Assembly (NCBI RefSeq): GCF_001468285.1
Contig: NZ_LNSB01000020.1
Coordinates: 23,555 to 87,554 of the forward strand
Length of the DNA: 64,000 nt
Direction: 5' to 3'
Source of the DNA: Sphingopyxis sp. HIX
GTDB taxonomy: Bacteria; Pseudomonadota; Alphaproteobacteria; Sphingomonadales; Sphingomonadaceae
Positions 25,744 to 34,352 of the stretch are shown here, piece after piece (position 1 is the first letter of the stretch; every line of letters starts with the position of its first letter). Position numbers and translations under genes: made by a program. The notes under the pieces are model-generated. The model did no database searches. It was not told the origin of the DNA and worked only from the letters and a program-made list of their open reading frames with translations.

Positions 25744-26946
25744 GAAACCCGCAATGCTGAAACTGGCTTCGGCGCGCAGGCCAACGACTAGCGCGTCGCG
25801 GATGGCGGGGTCGGCCGACGGGTTCCGGATATAGTGGACGCTCGGCTGGAGCGAGAGCCAGGAGGTGATCGGCGCCCGATAAGTGGCCTCGATCGCGACC
25901 TCGGATCGGCCCGCGCCGGTCGCGGCGCGATAGCTGTCCGAGGTAAAGGCGGCAGCGACCGCGATACCCAACTCATCCTCGTCGCGCCCGCGCACCCAGC
26001 CGCTGAATTTCACGCCGCCGCTCGCAAACCCCTCGAACATGTTGAAGCGCCCCGCCGCCTTGCCGAGCCGGAAAAAGGCGTCGACCTTGCGCTCGCCGCG
26101 ATCGATCACGGGAAATTCGCCGCGAATATAGGTGCCCGCATTACCCCTGTCGGCGGCGAGGCCGTCGTTGCGGTCGAAGCGCGCCGTATATTGCCAGCGG
26201 CCGAGCAGCAGCTTGCCGCCGCCGACGGGCGCCTCCAGCTCGCCGACCAGCAGCGCGCCGTCGCCTTTCCCGAGCTCGATCGCGGTGCGGCCGGGATGGG
26301 CGGGGTCGCCCGGCACGCCGTCGAGCACCGCGGCGCGCAGCGCCCACCCTTCGGCGGGCGCCCACTGCACGCGCGCGGCGAGCGAGGTCGAGGGAAAGAT
26401 CGACGGCCCATTCCGGCCGCTCTGCGCAAAGTCGGTGCCGATGCCGTGCGGGCTGCTGACGAACAGGCCCGCGGCGTCGAGCGCATCGAACTCCGAATTG
26501 AGGTCGTAGAGGCCGGCCTTGACCGAGAGCCGCTCGCCGATCTTCTGGTCGATCCACGCCTCGTAGAGCCGCAGCGCGCGCGTGCCGGTTTCGATATTGC
26601 TCGCCGCCTGTGTATCGCCGGCGAGGTCGCTGATCGACTTGCCGTTATTGTAGAGTCCATAGACATGGACCTGCGCGCCGGTCCAGCCAACGAGCCGCTC
26701 CATGTCGGCCTCGAACACGATGTCGAGATTGTCGAGATAGCGCGTGCCGCGCTGCACGCCGCCCGACGCATTGCCCATCCCCTCGCCGGTATAGGTGACC
26801 TGGAGGAGCAGCGGCCCGTGCGTCTCGTCGATCTCCTCGGGCGCGTGGGTGTGGCTGTGCGGCAGGTGGCCGTGGTGCGTCGGATGCGGCGCGGCTTCGG
26901 CCGGGCCGCTCGCCGAAGCGGCGAGCAAGATTGCACAGCTCAGCAT
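25741..26946 (-). CDS. OprB-type carbohydrate-selective outer-membrane porin
   Basis: A 401-residue outer-membrane protein. After a signal peptide comes a His-rich stretch (HPTHHGHLPHSHTH, about residues 20-35), then barrel strands typical of OprB: LDIVFEADMERLVGW, AWIDQKIGERLSVKAGLYDLNSEF and a C-terminal strand ending SIAGF. The His-rich segment is unusual and could bind a divalent metal. The ATG directly follows the stop codon of the upstream porin gene. Both porins face the citrate transporter locus, so they may admit a carboxylate, metal chelate or sugar. Confidence 0.82.
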   Translation of the reverse strand: MLSCAILLAASASGPAEAAPHPTHHGHLPHSHTHAPEEIDETHGPLLLQVTYTGEGMGNASGGVQRGTRYLDNLDIVFEADMERLVGWTGAQVHVYGLYNNGKSISDLAGDTQAASNIETGTRALRLYEAWIDQKIGERLSVKAGLYDLNSEFDALDAAGLFVSSPHGIGTDFAQSGRNGPSIFPSTSLAARVQWAPAEGWALRAAVLDGVPGDPAHPGRTAIELGKGDGALLVGELEAPVGGGKLLLGRWQYTARFDRNDGLAADRGNAGTYIRGEFPVIDRGERKVDAFFRLGKAAGRFNMFEGFASGGVKFSGWVRGRDEDELGIAVAAAFTSDSYRAATGAGRSEVAIEATYRAPITSWLSLQPSVHYIRNPSADPAIRDALVVGLRAEASFSIAGF

Positions 26947-28227
26947 CTAGAAGCTGACCATGAACGCCAGACGGATACGGTCGAGCCAGTCGTTCGGCGC
27001 CAGCCCGCCGGCATAGGCCGGGTCGAGCGGGCGGTAGTGGTACCAGAGCAGGTCGAGCTGCAGATGCTCGGCGGGGACATAGGCGAGGCCGACCCCGTGC
27101 AGCTTATAGTTGGTCGACAGGTCGATATTGTCGTGGCTGAACGCCGCCAGCACCGAGTCCACTTCGACCTCCGAATAATTATAGGCGAGGCGGATGTCGC
27201 CAGGCTTGGCGACGCGGCCCGCGGCGAATTCGAGGTTGAAGGCGGTGTCGCCCGCGACAGCGGCGCCGCTATTATGGACATAGTCGGCGGTAAAGCTCAG
27301 CGGCCAGCGCGGCGACAGGCCGGTCCAGTTCAGCGTGCCGATGGCTTCGAGCAGGTGAAAGTCGGAACGATAGCGGCCGCCCGATAACAAATTTCCGCGG
27401 AAATCGCCGGCGTCGGCCCCCGCGACCGAGCCGAGGCGGTAGTGATAATAGCTGCCGGTCAGCCCGGCCTTGAAGTCCGGCGACAACGGTGCCGAGAAGG
27501 CCAGCTGGCCGCCAAGCATGTCGCTGTCGCGCGCGACCGACGCCTCGTCGATGACGAACCAGATGCCGCGCGCATCGACGCGCGCCTTGCCGATCGGCGC
27601 GCCATAGACCGCGGCGACGCCCTGTGGCGACACGTCGCTGTCCCACAGCATGTCGGTGCGCTGGAACGGTTGCGGGAACTTGCCGGCATAGGCGGTCAGG
27701 CCGCCGCTGGTGTAGCGAATCCACGCCTGGTCGAGCGAGACCTGCAGATCGTCGACGAAATTGCCGAGCGTGACGTCGGTGCTGTTCGGATCGTCGGGAT
27801 CGCCCGTCGCGATCTGCGTCCCGACAGCAAGATGGTCGTCGATCTTGTACGTCGCGCGCAGGCGCGCGCGGAGTGCGGTGCGCGAGCGGTCGCGGCCGCC
27901 CGCAACATTCCACTCCTGTCGCACGCGCATGTCGCCGCTGACGTCGAGGCCGGGGATGCGGAAGGCTTCGGCCGAAGGCACGGCGCTTGCTGCCGTCGTC
28001 GTCGCAGGAACCGGCGCGGGGAGGGTGGGCTGCGGTGGCGGCAGCGGCTCACTGCCGCGCTGGCGCAACTCCTCATTCTGCCGGGCGACGACCGCCTCCA
28101 ACTGGTCGATCCGCGCCTGCTGCTGGCTGAGCAGCCGCTCGAGCCGGTCGAGCCGGTCTTCCTGCGCATGCGCCGGAACGGCGATGGAGAGCGCGGTGGT
28201 GGCGAAAAGAAGGAGGCGTTTTTGCAT
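26947..28227 (-). CDS. Putative outer-membrane porin with N-terminal coiled coil
   Basis: A 426-residue protein with a signal peptide (1-21), a coiled coil (QEDRLDRLERLLSQQQARID and on, about 22-58), a Pro-rich linker (PLPPPQPTLPAPVPA) and a barrel with VRQEWNVAGGRDRS and RLRATYKIDDHLAVG, ending RLAFMVSF. The layout is that of the putative porin family (Porin_5-like): the coiled coil probably trimerises in the periplasm. It is the first gene of the two-porin operon. No TGACA-type repeat in its own orientation was found in the 174-bp gap before it; the two repeats there point toward the esterase gene. Confidence 0.78.
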   Translation of the reverse strand: MQKRLLLFATTALSIAVPAHAQEDRLDRLERLLSQQQARIDQLEAVVARQNEELRQRGSEPLPPPQPTLPAPVPATTTAASAVPSAEAFRIPGLDVSGDMRVRQEWNVAGGRDRSRTALRARLRATYKIDDHLAVGTQIATGDPDDPNSTDVTLGNFVDDLQVSLDQAWIRYTSGGLTAYAGKFPQPFQRTDMLWDSDVSPQGVAAVYGAPIGKARVDARGIWFVIDEASVARDSDMLGGQLAFSAPLSPDFKAGLTGSYYHYRLGSVAGADAGDFRGNLLSGGRYRSDFHLLEAIGTLNWTGLSPRWPLSFTADYVHNSGAAVAGDTAFNLEFAAGRVAKPGDIRLAYNYSEVEVDSVLAAFSHDNIDLSTNYKLHGVGLAYVPAEHLQLDLLWYHYRPLDPAYAGGLAPNDWLDRIRLAFMVSF

Positions 28228-28297
28228 GTCCCGTTCCCCGAAGAGGCTCGGTGCGTCGACCGCACCTCAGATTGCCGCCTCCCTATGCCGGGGTCGC

Positions 28298-28313
28298 TGA
28301 CACCAAGCTGACA
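28298..28313 (+). promoter_or_regulatory. TGACA direct repeat, site A1 (probable TctD-like regulator site)
   Basis: TGACA-CCAAGC-TGACA with half-sites 11 bp apart, the spacing used by OmpR/PhoB-family dimers. It lies between the divergent porin operon and the esterase gene and has the same orientation as sites B and D before plus-strand genes. It ends 88 bp before the esterase ATG. Confidence 0.65.
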
Positions 28314-28338
28314 CGCCCCGCGCGGCTATCGGCGAATG

Positions 28339-28354
28339 CGACAGGCTGGTGACA
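28339..28354 (+). promoter_or_regulatory. TGACA direct repeat, site A2
   Basis: CGACA-GGCTGG-TGACA, half-sites 11 bp apart, followed by GG as at sites B and D. It ends 47 bp before the esterase ATG. The first half has one change from TGACA. Two adjacent sites suggest cooperative control of the esterase/hydrolase operon. Confidence 0.62.
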
Positions 28355-28401
28355 GGCACAGCTTCCACAACCTATGCCAAGGAGAGCAGGGAGGAGCGGA
28401 G

Positions 28402-29979
28402 ATGCACGCGCACGGGATATCGAGGCGGCGGTTCGGATCGCTGGCGATGGGTGGCGGCCTGTGGGCGTTGACCGCGGGCTGCGCGCCGGTGATGGCGCGC
28501 GTCGGCGCGCTACCGCCGGGCGTCGCCCCCGCGCTGCTCGCCGACGGCTATCGCGACGGGCTGACGCGCAGCACGCCCGAGGCCGAGGGCGTCTCGTCGG
28601 AGGCGATCCTGGCCTTTCTGAACGACGTCGATGCCGCCGGGCTCGAACTCCATTCCTTCATGCTGATGCGCAACCAGAAGGTCGTCGCCGAGGGCTGGTG
28701 GTGGCCCTATCAGCCGGGGCGCGTCCATATCACCCATTCGCTGACCAAGAGCGTGACCGCTGCGGCCGTCGGGCTGGCGATCGACGAGGGCCGCTTCGGC
28801 CTCGACGACAAGGTCGTCTCCTTCTTCCCCGAATATGTGCCCGCCGACGCCAGCGAGAATATGCGCGCGATGACCGTGCGCAACCTGCTCACCATGCAGT
28901 GCGGGCACGACAAGGAGACCTCGGGCTCGGTCTGGCGCCCGATCGACACGCCCTGGGCGGCCGAATTCTTCAAGATCCCGGTGCCGCACCAGCCCGGCGG
29001 GCATTTCCAATATACCAGCGCGGCGAGCTTCATGCTCTCGGCGATCGTCAGCAAGACGACCGGCGGGTCGATGGCGGATTATCTGGCGCCGCGCTTCATG
29101 GAGCCGCTGGGGATCGACCGCTGGCATTGGGACAGCAGCCCCGGCGGGGTCAGCCCCGGCGGCAACGGGCTCAGCTGGAACACCTCGGCGTCGCTGAAGC
29201 TCGGCGCGGTGCACGCCAGCGGCGGTCTGTGGAACGGCAACCGCATCCTGTCAGAGGAATGGGTCAAGGCTGCGACGACCGAGCGGACGCCGGGCGACGA
29301 GGACGGCGCCTATGGCTATCAATGGTGGATGGGTCCGGGCAGCGCCTATCTGGCGCTCGGGCTGTTCAGCCAGTTCGCGATCGTCTTTCCGGAGCACAAT
29401 GCGGTGCTCGCGATCTTTGCCGCGATCAAGGGCAGCAAGAAGATCAAGCCCTACATCTGGAAACATTTCCCCGCGGCCTTCGGAGCGCCGTCGCAGCCGG
29501 GCGCCGCGGCGGCCGAGCTCAAGACGCGGACGGCCTCGCTTCGGCTCCTGCCGCCGCTCGCCGCCACGACGTCGCCGGTGGCCGCATCGGTCGGTGGCCG
29601 CCGCTTCGCTGTGGAGGCCAACGACCAGGGCGTCGAATGGCTGTCCTTCGATTTCGCCGACGGCGCGTGCACCTACCGCATGCACGACGCCAATGGCGAG
29701 CATGCCGTAACCGCTGGTTTTTCCGATTATCTCGAGCAGGACACGAGCATGACCGGCAACCGGCTCCACCATGAATATCGCCCGCCGAGCCAGCGCGTCG
29801 TCGCCGGTGCGCGCTGGACCGCGCCCGACACGCTGGAGATGGCCTGGCAGTTCGTCGACACCGCGTTCCGCGACACTTTGGTCTGCAAGTTCGCGGGCGG
29901 CGCGGTCACGGTCGACCGCAGCGTCAATGTGAACTCGGCCGAGATGCGGCTGCCGCTTTTGACCGGCCGCATGGCCTGA
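28402..29979 (+). CDS. Beta-lactamase-fold serine hydrolase, Tat-exported lipoprotein
   Basis: A 525-residue class C beta-lactamase-like esterase or amidase. The N-terminus has a twin-arginine signal SRRRFGSLA and a lipobox LTAGC with Cys27, so it is probably a folded, lipid-anchored periplasmic enzyme. The catalytic Ser113 and Lys116 are in THSLTKSV, Tyr is in FQYTSAAS, and the third motif is HASGG, typical of EstB/NylB-like hydrolases rather than true beta-lactamases. The last 140 residues form an extra beta domain. ATG 28402 has GGAGGAG before it; the 66-nt upstream extension is unlikely. Two TGACA repeats precede it and an alpha/beta hydrolase gene follows after 25 bp. Confidence 0.85.
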   Translation: MHAHGISRRRFGSLAMGGGLWALTAGCAPVMARVGALPPGVAPALLADGYRDGLTRSTPEAEGVSSEAILAFLNDVDAAGLELHSFMLMRNQKVVAEGWWWPYQPGRVHITHSLTKSVTAAAVGLAIDEGRFGLDDKVVSFFPEYVPADASENMRAMTVRNLLTMQCGHDKETSGSVWRPIDTPWAAEFFKIPVPHQPGGHFQYTSAASFMLSAIVSKTTGGSMADYLAPRFMEPLGIDRWHWDSSPGGVSPGGNGLSWNTSASLKLGAVHASGGLWNGNRILSEEWVKAATTERTPGDEDGAYGYQWWMGPGSAYLALGLFSQFAIVFPEHNAVLAIFAAIKGSKKIKPYIWKHFPAAFGAPSQPGAAAAELKTRTASLRLLPPLAATTSPVAASVGGRRFAVEANDQGVEWLSFDFADGACTYRMHDANGEHAVTAGFSDYLEQDTSMTGNRLHHEYRPPSQRVVAGARWTAPDTLEMAWQFVDTAFRDTLVCKFAGGAVTVDRSVNVNSAEMRLPLLTGRMA

Positions 29980-30004
29980 GCCGATATCCCGGGGGAGGGG
30001 AAAT

Positions 30005-31660
30005 ATGCGATCGACGTTGCACTATCTGGGGATCGGCGCGCTGGCGCTGGCGCCGCTCGAAATGGCGGAAGCCAAGGCTCCGGGCGGCGAGATTCCAGAG
30101 CCGGCGGCCGAATGCGAGGCGCGCGTCGGGTACGACCGCGACCGCAAGATGACGGGCTATATCCTGCCGACCTCGGCGGGAGCGAAGACCTGCATTCCCT
30201 TTTCGACCGTCGGCCAGCGCCCGCCCGAAGATTATCGCGGCGATTTCTATGTCGACGAATATAGCGACCAGCGGCTGCGCGCGCGCTGGGCCGGCTGCAA
30301 GAAGGACAAGAAATGCCACGAGCGCGTCGGCGAGCAGATCCACGACCGGCGCCCACCCAACCGCGAATATAAGACCATCGACCCGGCGCACATCCACCTG
30401 CTGGGCAAGCTGCCGCAGGACGAGACCGGCGACATCGACCTCGCCCGCGTGCGCCGCCCGGCCTTTTTCGCGGCCGAACCGTGGAGCGAGCCTTTCGCGG
30501 CGCTTGATGCGCGGACGCACACGGTCGAATTCACCGCGCCGCGCGATCCGCACGAGACGATTCATCACAAGATGAAGGGCGATGTCCGGTTGCGCGGCTG
30601 GTATGTCCGGGGCGACGGCGTCGACGATGGTGCGGGCGGCAAGCGCCGCGCGCTGATCGTGATGACGCCGGGCGGCGGCGGGCGCATCGCCGCGATTACC
30701 CATCCCGACGACCGCCTGTACCGGATCAAGGACGACGGCGAGACCAAGATCAACAAATTCCCCAGCGAGCGCAGCGGCGGCACGGGGCAGCAGATGTGGC
30801 GCGAGCTGGCGCGGACCTTCAACGCCGCCGGGTTCGACATTCTGCTCTACGACCGGCGCGGCGTCGGGCTGTCGACGGGGTTCAACGACATCAACACGCT
30901 CCAGCAGGGGCGCGACATATTGGCGATGATCGCCAGCCTGCGCAGCGGCGAGGGGCTGCGCATCCTGTCGCCCGACGGCAAGGAGCAGCGTGGCAAGGAG
31001 GCGGCGGCGGCGCTGCGCGGCACCGAGTCCGGTGACGGACTGCCGGTGCTGCTGTTCGGCAATTCGCGCGGCACGATGGCGAGCGGCTGGGCGATGACGA
31101 TGAATTTCGATCAGAATTGCTCCTACGACCTCCCCAAGATCCGCTGCACCAAGGCGGTCGGCGACAAGAGCATCAAGGGCGCGCTGCTGATGGCCGAGTT
31201 CACCAGCGGTCCCGGCTTCGTGATGGACAAGCCGAGCGAGGAGGATGAAGAGCGCGGGCTGGGCCGCGACCGCCCGAACTTCATCGGCGGCAACGCTGTC
31301 GAGAACAACCTCGTCTTCTTCCCCAGCTCGGCGATCCTCGGCGGCATCGACAAATGGCCTGCCGCCTTCTTCGCGCGCGGGCTGTGGGACTATGCGGCGT
31401 CGCTGCAGGGGACGGTCGAAAGCTATCGCCGCGTCCAGGGCCCCAAGGAGCTCGTCGTCGTGCGCGCGCCGCATCCCTATGAGGTCTGGCCCGAGGCCGA
31501 ACGCGCGCGCGTGCGCGAGCGGATGGTCGCCTTTGCGACCGGGGTCATCCTCGGCAAGACCGCGATCCCCGGCGGCCGGCCGTGGCGCGACATGAAAGAG
31601 CTGGTCGCGACCAGTTCGGACGTCTGGGAGCCTTCCACCAAACCGACGGTGCTGCCCTGA
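30005..31660 (+). CDS. Secreted alpha/beta-hydrolase
   Basis: A 551-residue protein with a signal peptide (1-23), a Cys-containing N-terminal region (Cys37, 63, 98, 104) and an alpha/beta-hydrolase fold from about residue 190. The oxyanion region is MTPGGGGR (220-227), the nucleophile elbow GNSRG with Ser354, and a probable catalytic His in RAPHPYEVW near the end. A YDRRGVGLSTG motif precedes the nucleophile. It forms a transcript with the lipoprotein esterase upstream and ends at a strong terminator. The substrate is unknown; hydrolysis of an ester or amide before uptake of a released acid is a reasonable guess from the nearby citrate transporter. Confidence 0.75.
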   Translation: MRSTLHYLGIGALALAPLEMAEAKAPGGEIPEPAAECEARVGYDRDRKMTGYILPTSAGAKTCIPFSTVGQRPPEDYRGDFYVDEYSDQRLRARWAGCKKDKKCHERVGEQIHDRRPPNREYKTIDPAHIHLLGKLPQDETGDIDLARVRRPAFFAAEPWSEPFAALDARTHTVEFTAPRDPHETIHHKMKGDVRLRGWYVRGDGVDDGAGGKRRALIVMTPGGGGRIAAITHPDDRLYRIKDDGETKINKFPSERSGGTGQQMWRELARTFNAAGFDILLYDRRGVGLSTGFNDINTLQQGRDILAMIASLRSGEGLRILSPDGKEQRGKEAAAALRGTESGDGLPVLLFGNSRGTMASGWAMTMNFDQNCSYDLPKIRCTKAVGDKSIKGALLMAEFTSGPGFVMDKPSEEDEERGLGRDRPNFIGGNAVENNLVFFPSSAILGGIDKWPAAFFARGLWDYAASLQGTVESYRRVQGPKELVVVRAPHPYEVWPEAERARVRERMVAFATGVILGKTAIPGGRPWRDMKELVATSSDVWEPSTKPTVLP

Positions 31661-31676
31661 CCGGCACCCGACCTTC

Positions 31677-31708
31677 GCCCCCGGAGCCGTGGCTCCGGGG
31701 GGCTTTTT
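31677..31708 (+). terminator. Intrinsic terminator after the hydrolase operon
   Basis: CCCCCGGAGCC at 31678-31688 pairs with GGCTCCGGGGG at 31691-31701 around a GT loop. After GC comes TTTTT at 31704-31708. The 11-bp stem plus T-run makes a strong plus-strand terminator separating the hydrolase operon from the citrate transporter. Confidence 0.9.
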
Positions 31709-31733
31709 CAGGGCGAATGAGCCGCAAACGGCG

Positions 31734-31749
31734 TGACAGCAGCATGACA
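31734..31749 (+). promoter_or_regulatory. TGACA direct repeat, site B, upstream of citMHS
   Basis: TGACA-GCAGCA-TGACA, extended match CGTGACAGC then TGACAGGC. Half-sites are 11 bp apart. The site ends 67 bp before the transporter ATG and lies between the upstream terminator and that gene, so it can only serve this promoter in the plus direction. Confidence 0.75.
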
Positions 31750-31816
31750 GGCACGGCGATCTAGCCAGAGCAAGAAACAAGGTGCGCGGCAAAGCGCACC
31801 GGCAATCGAGACGGGG

Positions 31817-33136
31817 ATGATGCTGACATTTCTTGCCTTCCTGATGGTCGCGACCTTCATGACGTTGATCATGACCAAGCGGCTGTCGGCGCTGATCGCG
31901 CTCATCGTCGTGCCGACATTCTTTGCCCTGTTGGCGGGGTTCGGTGCCGAGCTGGGCGAGATGATGCTGGCGGGCGTGCGCGACCTGGCGCCGACGGGCG
32001 TCATGCTGCTGTTCGCGATCCTCTATTTCGGGCTGATGATCGACGTCGGCCTCTTCGACCCGCTGGTGAAGACGATCGTCCGCATCGTCCATGGCGATCC
32101 GATGCGCATCTGCATCGGGACCGCGGTGATGACGCTGATCGTCGCGCTCGATGGCGATGGCACCACCACCTATATGATCACCGTCTCGGCGCTGCTGCCG
32201 CTCTATCGCCATATGAAGATGGACGTGCGCATCATGGCGTGCCTGATCATGATGTCGGTCGCGGTGATGAACGTCGTGCCCTGGGGCGGTCCGACGACAC
32301 GCGCGGCGCTGGCGGTGGGGGTCGATCCGCGCGCTTTGTTCGTCTCGCTCATTCCCGCGATGATCACCACCGCGATCTGGGTGATCTTCGTCGCCTGGAT
32401 CTTCGGCCGCCGCGAGCGCGTGCGCCTCGCCAGGCTGCCCGCGGACGCGGTAGACGAGGATGCGACGGGCGAGGAGATCATCCGCGAACAGATGGACGGC
32501 GAGGATCATCGCCGCCCGAAGCTCTTCTGGTTCAACCTCGCGCTGACGCTCGGCCTGCTCGGCCTGCTGATCGGCGGCTCGATCCCGCTCGTCATCCTGT
32601 TCATGGGCGCCTTTGCGATCGCCGCGGCGGTCAATTATCCCAATCTGCAGCAGCAGAAGGATCGCATCGCCGCCCACGCCGGCAATGCGATGGCGACGGT
32701 CAGCCTGGTCTTCGCGGCGGGCATCTTCACCGGCATATTGTCGGGGACGAAGATGGTCGACGCGATGGCGGGGTCGGTCATCGCGGTCATCCCCGATGCG
32801 CTCGGCCCCTATATGGCGCCGATCACCGCGTTGATCAGCATGCCCTTCACCGTGCTCATATCGAACGACGCCTTCTATTTCGGGATGCTGCCGATCCTTG
32901 CCGGGACCGGCGCCGAATATGGGGTGACGCCGATGGAAATGGCGCGCGCGTCGCTGGTCGGGCAGCAGATTCACTTGCTCAGTCCGCTCGTCGCCTCGAC
33001 CTATCTGCTGGTCGGCATGTCGGGCATCGAGCTTGGCGATCACCAGAAGTTCATCTTCCGCTGGGCCGTCGGCGCCTGCTTCGTCTTCATGGCGACGTGC
33101 CTGCTGACCGGCATCTTCCCGCTCCACGCGGGATGA
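31817..33136 (+). CDS. CitMHS-family citrate transporter
   Basis: A 439-residue inner-membrane protein with about 11-12 membrane helices of the citrate-Mg2+:H+/citrate-Ca2+:H+ symporter family. Typical sequences are LVALDGDGTTTYMITVSALLP (split here across residues about 110-130), NVVPWGGPTTRAA and the C-terminal PFTVLISNDAFYFGMLPIL. It should import citrate as a complex with a divalent metal. It is a single-gene unit, with site B upstream and convergent with the binding-protein gene 11 bp downstream. The metal preference cannot be read from the sequence. Confidence 0.9.
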   Translation: MMLTFLAFLMVATFMTLIMTKRLSALIALIVVPTFFALLAGFGAELGEMMLAGVRDLAPTGVMLLFAILYFGLMIDVGLFDPLVKTIVRIVHGDPMRICIGTAVMTLIVALDGDGTTTYMITVSALLPLYRHMKMDVRIMACLIMMSVAVMNVVPWGGPTTRAALAVGVDPRALFVSLIPAMITTAIWVIFVAWIFGRRERVRLARLPADAVDEDATGEEIIREQMDGEDHRRPKLFWFNLALTLGLLGLLIGGSIPLVILFMGAFAIAAAVNYPNLQQQKDRIAAHAGNAMATVSLVFAAGIFTGILSGTKMVDAMAGSVIAVIPDALGPYMAPITALISMPFTVLISNDAFYFGMLPILAGTGAEYGVTPMEMARASLVGQQIHLLSPLVASTYLLVGMSGIELGDHQKFIFRWAVGACFVFMATCLLTGIFPLHAG

Positions 33137-33147
33137 CGCGCGCCGCG

Positions 33148-34269
33148 CTATTTCTTGGTGGCGGGGGCGCCGATCGCGGCGCTCCACTGGTTCATGATGC
33201 GGCGGCGTTTCATCTGGTCGAGATTGGCGATCAGCGCCGGGCCGATGCGCAGCGAACGCGCGATATTGGCCGGCGCCCGCGCCCCGGCGCGCGCGGTGAC
33301 GTCGGTGCGCACCGGGGTCATGTAGCGGCTCGACAGCTGCGCCTGCCCCGGGCGCGACAGCATGAAATCGAGGAACAATTTGGCGGCGTTGGGATGGCGC
33401 GCGCGGTCGGGAATGATCGCGATGCGCGACATGATCAGCGTATAGTCGCTGGGCATCACGACGCCGATATTGGGATCGTGCGACTGGCGCTCGAGCGCAT
33501 AGGAGCCGATCATGTTGTAGACGAAGACGAGTTTTCCGCTGCCGAGCCGCGTCAGCATGTCCGAGCTGTTGGCGTAGAGCCCGACCTTCGCGCGGCCGAG
33601 CGCCGACATCAGCGGCACGGTGTCGCGGCTGACCTGCAGGTCCTGGCTGAGGAAGAGATAGCCCGCGCTCGACCGCTGCGGGTCGAAGGTCGCGATGCGG
33701 CCACGATAAAAGCCCGTCTTGGCGCGCAGGAGCCGCGTCAGATCGGCGTGGGTGCGCGGCACGTCGGCCTTGGGAACCAGCTTGCGGTTATAGGCGAAGA
33801 CGATCGGCTCGGCCGTCGTGCCCCACGCCTCGTTCTTCCACGCCGCCCACGCCGGCAGGTTCGGCTTTTCGGGCGAGGCATAGGCCTGGGCATAGCCGTC
33901 GTTCACGAGCTTGGTCTGCAGGTCCATCGCCGCGCTCCACAGCAGGTCGGCGCCGGGGCGCTTCAGCCGCGCGTCGGCGAGCACCATATTGTGCAGCGTC
34001 GCCGAGGACAGTTCGCGGTAATCGACGCGGACGAAGGGATAGCGGCGCTCGAACGCGGCGATCAGCCCCTCGGCCTCGCGCCGGTCGGTCGTCGAATAGA
34101 TCACCAACGTCTTCTCGGCGCGCGCCGCGTCCATGATCGCGCGATAGGAACGCGGATAGCCCTTGGGCGGATCGCTCAGCGGCTTGGCGGCAGAGGTCAG
34201 CAGCACGGGGCCCGCGAACGCCAGCAGGATCGTGGCGACAAGCTTTCGGCGTCCGGCGGAATGCGCCAC
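33148..34269 (-). CDS. Periplasmic ABC-type solute-binding protein (orphan)
   Basis: A 373-residue secreted protein with an N-terminal signal (about residues 8-28). It has the fold of Fe3+/organophosphate-type binding proteins, seen from TLVIYSTTDRREAEGLIAAFERRYP, GADLLWSAAMDLQ and MPSDYTLIMSRIAIIPDRARHPNAAKLFLDFML. No permease or ATPase gene lies near it. It is divergent from the TctDE-like two-component genes, with regulatory site C in between. In Bordetella the citrate-binding protein BctC helps signal to a TctE-type sensor, so this one may present a ligand to the kinase rather than feed an ABC transporter. Ligand unknown, perhaps a metal-citrate complex. Confidence 0.82.
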   Translation of the reverse strand: MAHSAGRRKLVATILLAFAGPVLLTSAAKPLSDPPKGYPRSYRAIMDAARAEKTLVIYSTTDRREAEGLIAAFERRYPFVRVDYRELSSATLHNMVLADARLKRPGADLLWSAAMDLQTKLVNDGYAQAYASPEKPNLPAWAAWKNEAWGTTAEPIVFAYNRKLVPKADVPRTHADLTRLLRAKTGFYRGRIATFDPQRSSAGYLFLSQDLQVSRDTVPLMSALGRAKVGLYANSSDMLTRLGSGKLVFVYNMIGSYALERQSHDPNIGVVMPSDYTLIMSRIAIIPDRARHPNAAKLFLDFMLSRPGQAQLSSRYMTPVRTDVTARAGARAPANIARSLRIGPALIANLDQMKRRRIMNQWSAAIGAPATKK

Positions 34270-34324
34270 GTTTTCTTCTCCCCGATTTCGCTTATGTTTA
34301 TGACCGAGGGAAACATGGTCAACC

Positions 34325-34340
34325 TTTCACCCGGCTGTCA
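34325..34340 (-). promoter_or_regulatory. TGACA direct repeat, site C, between the binding protein and the two-component genes
   Basis: On the minus strand TGACA-GCCGGG-TGAAA, half-sites 11 bp apart, with the same flanks as sites B and D (CGTGACAGC and AGG). It ends 55 bp before the binding-protein ATG and points toward it. It also lies 13 bp before the response regulator start, so it may act in autoregulation. Confidence 0.65.
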
Positions 34341-34352
34341 CGGATCGAGGCT

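Noticed and set aside
29924..33187. A 1087-codon open frame on the minus strand opposite the hydrolase and citrate transporter genes.
   Set aside because: It is antisense to several genes with clear domains, its translation is Arg/His/Gln/Asp-rich with no motif, and it arises because high-GC third positions remove stop codons in the opposite frame.
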